From contig NC_030990.1 in assembly GCF_000149955.1 (NCBI RefSeq), positions 3,833,482 through 3,897,481 on the forward strand: a stretch of 64,000 nucleotides of DNA, in the 5' to 3' direction. The stretch comes from Fusarium oxysporum f. sp. lycopersici 4287. Lineage: Eukaryota > Ascomycota > Sordariomycetes > Hypocreales > Nectriaceae. Shown here piece by piece: positions 43,780 through 52,378 of the stretch. How positions within the stretch are numbered: the stretch's first letter is position 1; every line of letters begins with the position of its first letter. Both the position numbers and the translations under genes were made by a program. The notes below the pieces were generated by a model that was given only the letters and a program-made list of their open reading frames with translations, ran no database searches and was not told where the DNA came from.

Positions 43780-46527
43780 TTATTTGTCACCCGCATCTGC
43801 CATGAGCATAGCAATCGCAGGCTGGAAAGCAGCCGCCTTCTTGAAATCTCCCAGCTTAACACTCATGAGATCAAGAGCCATGAGCGCCTCACCAGCCCGA
43901 CCTCTCTCGTCTCTCTTCAACGAATCAGCCTTGACATAGCGTTGCGAGAAGTGCGTGAGCAGCGTCCTTCGAGCCTTCATCTTGCGCGCAATCTCTAGTG
44001 CCTCGCCCATCGTAGAGTGGCCCTTCTTCTTAGCGTGAGACAACATGTCATCGTCGAACGTGCACTCGTGAACAAGTAGGTGGGCACCTTCGCACTCCTG
44101 TGCAAACTCGTCTGAGGGACGGCAGTCACCTGAGTATGCGATGCGGAGACCGGATGTGAGCTCGAGTTCTGTTCCGTAGGAGAGCCAGCAGTGAGGAACT
44201 GGAATGCGCTTGATAGCACGGAGCCCGAAGTCGCCGTTCTTGATCACAAAGCGACCGTTGTTGAGCTTATCGGGCTTGGTGCTATTGCAATTGGGGAAAT
44301 GTAGTCTGTGGAAACCAATATCCTCGACTTGAGAGACCTCTTCCAGGAGCGCCTTGTATCTTGATACACAAGATACAGCTAACTTGGCATTGGTGTCTTC
44401 AATGGTGTGTTCGTACCAAGCTTTGATCAAATTGGGAGTACCAAGGTGATGATCAGCGTGAAGATGGCTGATGACAATGCACCTGAGATCTCGGAGGATA
44501 TTTCCAGTTTCCTCCTCTCCAAAGAGACGTCGGATTTGACCCAAAGTGCCCTCACCAACATCGAGAAGATAGTTTCCAATACCAGGCACCCGAATCAGTG
44601 TTGACGAAACATTGCGATATTTGCCTGGGATTGAAGAGCCAGTTCCAAGGGGGATGATTTCAGCATCGCGGCTGGGAATATCTTGTTCATCCTCTTCCAA
44701 TTTTCGCAGAAACTCAGGATCAGATGTCTCTTCACGAGCCTTTCGTGCTAATTCGAGAATCTCATCACTGACAGACTGAGCTGCCTCTCCGAGAGCAGGA
44801 AACGGGGCAATCTCGCCTTCGCCAAATTTGAGTCGGGGCATGAGCGAAATTTTGTTTCCTATCCGGCCAGACTCAACTTGTGATCCATTTGGCATGGCTC
44901 CCTTGATATCGTTATCGTACTTGAGGAGAGTGAATCTCTCAGGGTCGATCCTCCGTAGCTTGGTCTGTAACTGCCCAGGTCCAGCCAGAGAGATCATATT
45001 GGGGCAGGTGTCTTGAGCACAAAAGAAATGCTTCATCGTGGGGTGCTCATCCACAAACTTCTGAATTCTAGCATCGTCTGCTATTCCAGGGCCGAGAATC
45101 CAGTACACGATAGCCACATGAGACATCAATTCAGAATTAGACCATTCAGGTCGCTCCATGAAAGAGTCGATAAGATCGCGAGACTCGATATCAGCGAGGA
45201 TAAATCCTTGACCAGGCTGAGTCTCGCCAAGGACCTGCTCAGGAGTTACAGTGACGCCATCTTTTGTCACTATAGTGCTCCCCGCAGTCAAATGCCTGAA
45301 GTCAGTGACATGTACCCCAAGCTCCTTGGCCTTCTGAGGGTTGAATTTCCCGCGACGATCGAGGCATTTGACGATATAGCACATAGAGCTTTGGCTGTAG
45401 ATTGTTGGGGGCAGTCGTCGATGTGTCACGTTGATGATATCCGCGCTGCGATCAATTTGAGCCTCCTTCTCGGGGAACACCCAAACAGTTTGATCCGGTT
45501 CTGTCAGTTCTGACCCATCGCCAGGTCTCGGGCCCTTGTACAGTTTTATTTCGCCTTCTTGGCGTGTAAAGACCGTATCCCTGGGCTTGACCTCGCTCAG
45601 CTTGACGGGGATGAGCATACCGTTGCCTTTGAGTTTTCCATTGAACATGACCTTCTCAACAAGAGTGGACGCATATTCAGGGTCCGAAAGTGGTGACCAT
45701 TCTTTGAACTGTGGTTTTTTTTGGTCTCCAACGATGGCGCTTGACCTGCGACGCTTCTTTGGGCTGCTGGGGCGATCTCGTTGAATCGGAATCTTCCATA
45801 CACGAAGCACGTCGTCTTTCCAGTCGGGTTCTATGCTCTTGATTTTCTCAAGCCGAGGGTTTTCTCTATGCTCATGCGTGCGCACGGAAATGGGCTGTCG
45901 TAAGATGACGGGACGGCATGCGGCCAAAGTGTGGTTCAGATTCTCGCCACCGTGGATGTGAATGGTTTCAAAAGCAGCCTGCTTCGTCAACTTCTGACCC
46001 TTGCTCTTCCTTTCCTCATTCATCACTGCAGTTTGTTCTCTGCTAGCTTCTAGTACGCCACCAACCGTGAGAACATAGCCGAACAGACCTCCTACCAACT
46101 CCCATGAAACACTGCCGCTGAGAAAGACCTGTTCCGTTGCTCCCATTCCTAGTCTCCTGCTCTGGAAAGCGCGCTGAGTCCCTTCTTCGGGTCGGCCAAA
46201 CAAATATGCCCGTCTCTCACTGTGGACAAAGAGACAAGTGCCAGGAGTGTCCACAGTGGGCGCAGAAGCGATCTCAACTGAAGTCGCCATTGGAATACCA
46301 GCAGAATAATCGCTCACTTTTGGTTTTACGATAGATTCTGAGAACAGGCGAGGTTTTCTGAAAGCTCGAGACTTTACTTTTGGGTGTGAACTGTTCCAGG
46401 CTCGTCTACAGAAATAGAGTCCAGGTGAGGTTGATGGTGGGGGGCGTTGAGATAAAAAAGTTGGTAGTAATGGAAGGCTACAAGAATTGAATAAATGTGA
46501 GAGGCGTCGAGTGCCCCATGTTTGCAT
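43780..46527 (-). CDS. TRZ1: tRNase Z, long form (tRNA 3' endonuclease)
   Basis: The long form cuts 3' trailers from pre-tRNA in nucleus and mitochondria. It is a single exon of 915 residues. The N-terminal half is the catalytically dead beta-lactamase-like half. The C-terminal half carries VPGIGNYLLDVGEGTLGQIRRLF, the metal motif ISHLHADHH near residue 685, AYSGDCRPSDEF, HECTFDDD and GHSTMGEALEIA (HST loop). The first 60 or so residues are Arg- and Ser-rich with no acidic residue (MQTWGTRRLSHLF onward), like a mitochondrial presequence. A second in-frame ATG at residue 80 (46290) begins MATSVEIASAPTVD and would give the nuclear form. This gene lies 485 bp from an intron-bearing tRNA gene; I take that as chance. 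Confidence 0.94.
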   Translation of the reverse strand: MQTWGTRRLSHLFNSCSLPLLPTFLSQRPPPSTSPGLYFCRRAWNSSHPKVKSRAFRKPRLFSESIVKPKVSDYSAGIPMATSVEIASAPTVDTPGTCLFVHSERRAYLFGRPEEGTQRAFQSRRLGMGATEQVFLSGSVSWELVGGLFGYVLTVGGVLEASREQTAVMNEERKSKGQKLTKQAAFETIHIHGGENLNHTLAACRPVILRQPISVRTHEHRENPRLEKIKSIEPDWKDDVLRVWKIPIQRDRPSSPKKRRRSSAIVGDQKKPQFKEWSPLSDPEYASTLVEKVMFNGKLKGNGMLIPVKLSEVKPRDTVFTRQEGEIKLYKGPRPGDGSELTEPDQTVWVFPEKEAQIDRSADIINVTHRRLPPTIYSQSSMCYIVKCLDRRGKFNPQKAKELGVHVTDFRHLTAGSTIVTKDGVTVTPEQVLGETQPGQGFILADIESRDLIDSFMERPEWSNSELMSHVAIVYWILGPGIADDARIQKFVDEHPTMKHFFCAQDTCPNMISLAGPGQLQTKLRRIDPERFTLLKYDNDIKGAMPNGSQVESGRIGNKISLMPRLKFGEGEIAPFPALGEAAQSVSDEILELARKAREETSDPEFLRKLEEDEQDIPSRDAEIIPLGTGSSIPGKYRNVSSTLIRVPGIGNYLLDVGEGTLGQIRRLFGEEETGNILRDLRCIVISHLHADHHLGTPNLIKAWYEHTIEDTNAKLAVSCVSRYKALLEEVSQVEDIGFHRLHFPNCNSTKPDKLNNGRFVIKNGDFGLRAIKRIPVPHCWLSYGTELELTSGLRIAYSGDCRPSDEFAQECEGAHLLVHECTFDDDMLSHAKKKGHSTMGEALEIARKMKARRTLLTHFSQRYVKADSLKRDERGRAGEALMALDLMSVKLGDFKKAAAFQPAIAMLMADAGDK

Positions 46528-47455
46528 GAGAGAAGTTTTAAAGAGTTAAGAGGGAAATCGGCGTGACACAAAAATGCATCATCTGCCTATGTCATAATCG
46601 ATACAATATTTTCTGCTTGAAACAATCAACTTTTTCTTTTCTAGATTTAGACGCGGCGAATGACTCCTCTTTCCGCGTTCCGCTAGCTCGCGCTGTCACA
46701 TGAAGTGGTTGCATTATGTAAGATGACTACCCTACACTTAGAACAACACAACCTTCGAATCTATCACTACCTACCTATAGATCAGGCTATGGTCCTGAAA
46801 ATACATATGGTTGGCATGATAGCGTTCTATCTATATATTATTATTGGAGTTAGGATGCCTTCGTTCTTATCTGGTTCTTAAACATGTAGCTGAGATCCGG
46901 TCATTGATATTGAGTTCTGATGTCAGCTCAGAGTACCATTCATCGGATACCAAGCGGGAGGACTATTGGCGTTGATGGCCAATGATAATTGATCACAAGG
47001 TTCTTGATGATGGTCCAAAGTTAGTAATTGGTTAACTTGCGAGCAACTCCGACGATGTCGCAGTATTGGCTTCGTCGTCGTTGAAGGAGGAGATCTGAGA
47101 GCAATAATCCTTCCCCTAAACGTACATCAAAGAAGTAATCTCCTCTTACCAAAATAACCACCACTTATAACATCATATATGTCTTATTCCGTATTTCCGA
47201 AACTAGTAGTCTTCCTTCGAATCATAGTCAAGAATCAAGGCTCAATACCTGACTCGAAATGTACTCAATCAATGACCTCACCCAAAGCCAATACCAGTGG
47301 AGAAAAAGACAATCCACTTGCTTTATCACGCATTACAAACGATCTTAGCAACATTACCAATTAACTACCATAGAAAAGATACCCCGGAATCAACATCTAA
47401 CCCCGAGCCCCTCCGAATATCCCCATACTTTTATTTTAACCCAAGTCAGGTCCCC
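46528..47455. other. Divergent promoter region
   Basis: It lies between the tRNase Z gene and the flavin-reductase-like gene, which are transcribed away from each other. No gene is seen. An in-frame ATG at 47297 would add 53 residues to the downstream protein, but that segment looks like leader. Confidence 0.6.
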
Positions 47456-48385
47456 ATGCGTCGCATCTTTAAACCGCTCACAACTCACTCATCACGACTA
47501 TTTTCAACCTCTCGATTCATCATGGGAGACGCAATCCTCAAGCGCAATCCTCACCCGGATTTTAAGAAGGTCGAGGCTTCGAGGCCTGAGCTGGATGCCA
47601 AGTCTCAGTTTCGCTACACCAAGACTGTTGATGCGGATTGGACTTTTGGTGAGGGTGCGAATAAGTTGGGCAAGGATGATGGTGATAAGAAACATGTCAC
47701 CATAGATCCTCATGAGGAGGGTCGCCCTGCGGGGTTCAATTACAAGCTTCTCATCTCTGCTATTGTACCGCGTCCTATCGCTTTTGTGAGCAGTCAAGCT
47801 CCCGACGGTACAAAGAAGAACCTCGCCCCGTTCAGTTACTTCAACATGATGGGCCACGACCCGCCCATGTTTGTTGTTGGTTTCGCATCTGGACTCGCCA
47901 ATGCGAAGGACACACTTCGCAACGTCTCCGAATCCGGCGAGTGTGTTATCAACATCATCTCAGAGCACTTCATCGAAGCCGCAAACTCAGCTAGCGTCAA
48001 CGCCCCTGCTGATGTATCTGAGTGGGATATCTCGGGCCTGACACCCAAGTACGACTGCGAGACTGTCAAGTGTGCTCGTGTGGGCGAGGCTATTGTTAGC
48101 ATTGAGTGCAAGCTCGATATGCTCAAGGAGTTCGACAGTAAGGTACGACCTGGAAACAAGTCTGGCTGTATGGCCGTTTTCGAGGGAACTCGTTTCTGGG
48201 TTCGAGAGGATGCGTTGAATGAGGATAAGAATATGGTTGATCCTGGTGTGTTGAAGCCAGTCAGCCGATTAGGAGGAATCACATATGCCAGGGTTACTGA
48301 GGCGTTCGAGATCCCAAGAACAGATTTTGATAAGGACGTCGGTGGCCAAGAGGGAGCTGAAAAGATACAAAAGCAAAAGAACTAG
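47456..48385 (+). CDS. Flavin-reductase-like FMN-binding protein
   Basis: A single-exon member of the flavin reductase-like split-barrel family, which binds FMN and in known cases uses NAD(P)H to reduce flavin. The substrate is unknown. The core reads YKLLISAIVPRPIAFVSSQAPDG, NLAPFSYFNMMGHDPP, VGFASG..KDTLRNVSESGECVINI and SECKL..GITYARV-type strands. From the ATG at 47456 the start MRRIFKPLTTHSSRLFSTSRFI looks like a mitochondrial presequence with an RLFSTS-type cleavage region. A second ATG at 47523 (MGDAILKRNPHPDF) would give a cytosolic form of about 287 residues. The gene converges with PDE1 over 315 bp. Family is clear; role and location are inferred. Confidence 0.87.
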   Translation: MRRIFKPLTTHSSRLFSTSRFIMGDAILKRNPHPDFKKVEASRPELDAKSQFRYTKTVDADWTFGEGANKLGKDDGDKKHVTIDPHEEGRPAGFNYKLLISAIVPRPIAFVSSQAPDGTKKNLAPFSYFNMMGHDPPMFVVGFASGLANAKDTLRNVSESGECVINIISEHFIEAANSASVNAPADVSEWDISGLTPKYDCETVKCARVGEAIVSIECKLDMLKEFDSKVRPGNKSGCMAVFEGTRFWVREDALNEDKNMVDPGVLKPVSRLGGITYARVTEAFEIPRTDFDKDVGGQEGAEKIQKQKN

Positions 48386-48700
48386 GTCAGACGTGGTATA
48401 TATTCATTCATGACCAAACACCAAATATATAGACTAAACAAGCCCGCAAACAGGGCTTAATAACAAAATGGCCATCATGCAATACAGTTCCCCAGGAGTG
48501 ATACATGCCCACCTTTCATTCCCTGAGTTATACTCATAAACCAAATCGTCGCCTCATATAAGCAAAATGTATAACAAACTTAAACCCAAACGGTAGCACA
48601 AGCCCACAGAGCTTATAGCCAGGTGCTATAGAACAAAAGAAATCATATATGGCCAAATGACAGAGAAAACGGAAAATTTCAACGCCGGTAAATGAAGTGC
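48386..48700. other. Convergent intergenic region
   Basis: A short AT-rich gap between two 3' ends. Nothing is seen in it beyond probable polyadenylation regions. Confidence 0.6.
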
Positions 48701-50504
48701 TCAGAGATAGATGCTCTGACCAGAATGAGAGATGATGAATTCGCATCCCAAGGGTGACTCGGTTTCGCTCTCAAAATTGTGCAGTTGTTTCAGAATAGTG
48801 TTTCCAACATCAGGTCCATCATCCAGTCGATCCTTGACATGGATGATGACAACCTTGAGACCTTCGAGGGGCCGTTTTATCCTGGGCACAGATGTGAAGG
48901 AATCAGATGGGTTGAGCGTCAACTCAGCCGTCGGCGAAGCGAGGTGCGGTGTAGGAGGTGTTTCAATACCAGGGTGAACGTAATCCGGTGTCGAAGCCTT
49001 GATGGTCCTGGGAGACACGGGGTCTTCAGAGGTGAGATTCGCGATAGAAGGGTTTCGTCGTGGAGTCTCGTCAGTCGTGCTGCCCATGCGCTTGCGCTTC
49101 TTAGGTTCGGAATAATGCGACTTGCGTTCGACTTCGACCTCATGAGCCAGTGCACGCAGCTCCTCAATGACATAGCGGGGCTTTAGGTGCCCGTACAGAC
49201 GATCCTCGGCCTGCGACTCATCGTAGCTGCACTCGATGAAGATAGCCTTGAGGTTACCAGAGGCGATCTTTGGCGCAGCTTGTTGCCAGATATTCAGATT
49301 CCGCGGGCTTAGCGATATGCTATCAGGCTCAACGTCCCCGAAAATGAGGACTTCACGATGGGTGGTGGGTTCCTGGATGAAGTAGGGCGCTTGAGTTGTA
49401 GACGCAAATTTGCTCCTGCTCCAATGTAGTCGTTACAGGGCTGAAGCTGTTTTGGGGGATCATGAGTGACCCTCGATGTAGGGATATAGATCCCGGGTAG
49501 TAAGATGCTGAGCGCGCGATGGGACCTTGTGGCATGGATGCATCATGGCTGCTGAAGCGAGTAGATGCACTCGATGTTGAGCCCCGGTGACTATGCTTCT
49601 CGAGACAATGCCCATGGCTTACGCTCCAAACCTTGATAAGGAGTCCGTCTGCAACTTCGATGTAACCCCTACTTTCACCGTCGCCGAGTGTCGGACTGCC
49701 ACCTTCAACCAATCTCATATAAGTCACCAGCCCAGCTCCGTTGTTCTCATCACTTAGGTTTGGCCATATCACATTGTTGAAAATGTGATTCTTGAAAGCT
49801 TGGATTGTGCTTGGTAAAGCAGCCAGTTTTTTCGGCCTTGTGCCCGGGAAGCCAGCAGTATTGACTACAAAGCCTGAGATGTGATCAAGATGAGGATGAG
49901 TGATGAGATATGTGTCGACGAGAGAGCGCGTGATGTGAGATGCGTTAGCAGAAGGTGAAGAGTAAGGCAGCTCAAGGCCTGCAAAGGGGCCAATGGTAAG
50001 TGTGAAGGGAGGAGGCGGTGGTGGAGAAGGTATCGATTCTTCCATGATACGTGTGATAGCAGAGAGATGGACGCCAGCATCGACGGCGATGATAGAGCCA
50101 CGATGCCATTTTTGAGCGACAGAACGGACTAGAAAAGCAGTGGTGTTTGATTCTTGAGGACCACCTCCTGAGCCCTGTGATTGACGTTAGTTAGAGTTCA
50201 ACTTTTGTTCATATGAGTGAGTGAGTATGTGGAACACGGCAGTGAGAAGCCGAAATGTGAAATAGAGTATGAGGATGCGGCAAGACAAACGCCACCACGA
50301 ATCACGACATGATCCGACGTGTTTTGTTTATGGCCCTCATGCACCAAAACCGTTCTTATACCACGGGTGAACCTCAGTGGGTATTGGTTTTTGGAGATGT
50401 GACGGTGCACATGTAAACAAACGAGGGATGGGGATAGGCTGTTAACCGTAGATGATACGTACCAATACAATCACCTGCAAAGCAGGCTCGACTTCGGCTC
50501 CCAT
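48701..50504 (-). CDS. PDE1: Low-affinity cAMP phosphodiesterase (class II), one-base frame break
   Basis: Pde1 hydrolyses cAMP and so damps PKA signalling. Exons inferred: 50504-50463 (14 codons) and 50174-48701, with a 288-nt intron. The join gives VIVLGSGGGPQESNTTAFLVRS, typical of class II enzymes. The metal motif HPHLDHISG, VWSVSHGHCLEKHSH, HREVLIFGDVEPDS and IFIECSYDESQ are visible. The frame breaks at about 49385-49387, a GGG run on the + strand. Removing one base there joins ICVYNSSA to TTHREVLIFGD in a single frame of about 504 residues, and no other break is seen. This suggests a sequencing error, though a natural null allele is possible. The start has no rival upstream. The tail ends SGQSIYL. 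Confidence 0.9.
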
Positions 50505-52378
50505 GATTTGCTTTTGGGAGAGTAGAAAGAGAGTAGAGAAAAGAATAGAAACGAGAGAGGGAGGGAGAGAATTGAGTGACGACGGTTGACTCAACTCGGC
50601 CGATTTGATGCCTGCCCTGGGATCTGGGATGTGGATGTGGAGGTGGAGGGCCCTGGAGAGGTCGCAGTGGAGGGAGACGGGATGAGATGGAGATGCTTGG
50701 AGATGGTATGGTTTAGCTGGCTGCCCCACTAAAAGCCCTGTAAGGTACCGCCTGAAAGGTTCAAGCTGCAAAGTAAAAACGGTGGACCTGTTCCTGTTGC
50801 GCGCCGTCTCCGTCACTGGCTTTGGAGGTTATAGTCACTAGGCAGCAAAATAAGTTAGGACACTACAAATTCCGGAATAAGAGATGGATTTAGTTGATCC
50901 ACGAACCTGAAGCTGTTTAACTTGCAGTAGTTGATTCGAGAATTAACCACTGGTAGCTCTTTAATATTCTCCGATAGATAAGGGATGCAACCCTTGTTTT
51001 TGCCTGCTCTGGTATGGAATGTGTGATGCAAATACCGACAGCTCAGGCGAGCTTTTGGAGGGACCCGAAAAATAATGAAGGGGAAAAAGGTATGGCACAC
51101 GTGATTGGATTTATCGTTGTGCCGTAGAACGTTATTCTCTCAATGCCGTGTGCTACCAAGGCTGATACAATATGTATGCACTGGATCGGATGTGCTGATA
51201 TAGCTTCGCTCTCGCCGAATATCGCTTGTCGATAGACTGAACTTGACCACGTTGATCCTTGCTCTGATCCCGCTTGGCAGGGTATGGCGATGCAGAGCGA
51301 TATTTATGATTCTGCCGCTTGTAGAACTGAACAAAGAAGGTGAAGAACATGTCCCAAAGACAAGAGACATGAGCTTCAAATATAGCACACGACTTATTGT
51401 TCTCGCACTCGCCGAAACGCAACTCTCCTCTCTTGGCGTGTCACCCTCTCAAGTCCCGTTATCCCTCCCCCCAAAAGAGGAATATCGAACAACTCACAGC
51501 TCAGATGCCGGCTCAGCTACAAGGCCGCAGATCTGTCCTAGCAGCCCTCAACCTTGTTTAGCTTGTAAGCCTGCATCGGCGTTCCCGTGCCCCCCGACCC
51601 CTCTCAACGGGTCGTTCCCCCACCAGACGGGGACAACGTCACTGCTAAAACGGGCGAGCTGAGCTTGGGGGAGCTCGAGGTTCTTTGTTGAAGCTTGGAC
51701 CCTTTTTGCCTGATCAGATAGACGATTGACTTGACTTGGTTTGGCTTGGATTTCTTTGAAGATCGGGGCTGGACCTTGAGCTGAGCCGTGCGTTCTGTCG
51801 CTTATAGCTTGTGGCTTGAAAGAGAGACCCCACGATCTTGGTGTCGTTATTGTTGAAGAAACAAAGAGACTCGACCTAATACTCGAACCATTCACAAAGA
51901 CATGAGCCTTTAATACAAAGGGTAGTGTCCTATCTATAGAGCCTTTTGTAATGGTGATCAAAGTTCTCTTTCTAAACAACTGATCTTTCGACCAAAACTA
52001 ATTCTCTCGATATCTTCATGATGACTTGACTTCACTCACTGTAACTCATAGCTCGCTCATTCATTCGCGTATACAATCTGATTCTGTAATACTAAAACAG
52101 GAAGGTAATCATAAACTCCAAACTCCGGACTGAATACTAAGCCAAGTCTAATGCACTGATTGCTATGCTATGCTGCTATCCTGAACCATGTGAAATGGGG
52201 TATTGAAAAAACACGATATATCCCATGGCCCCAGAGATTTTGATCCATATCCTTTAAACCCAATCAAAAACTCCATATTCTGTGCAGTCCTCTGACCAGC
52301 AGGGATATCGTACCATTACATCCACTCCATGACTCTAGCAACTTTCGATAGTCCTTGATCATCGCCACCTGCTGCCTC
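50505..52378. other. PDE1 promoter region, 1.9 kb
   Basis: No gene is seen. It contains AGGTACC at 50743-50749 and CACGTGATTGG at 51098-51108, the second copy of an 11-base composite site. The open frames are short and overlap on both strands. Confidence 0.55.
51098..51108 (-). promoter_or_regulatory. Composite E-box plus CCAAT site, second copy
   Basis: Identical to 28518-28528, here about 590 bp upstream of the PDE1 start. A minus-strand reading gives CCAAT followed at once by CACGTG. Function is inferred from known binding sites of fungal CCAAT and bHLH factors. Confidence 0.4.
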
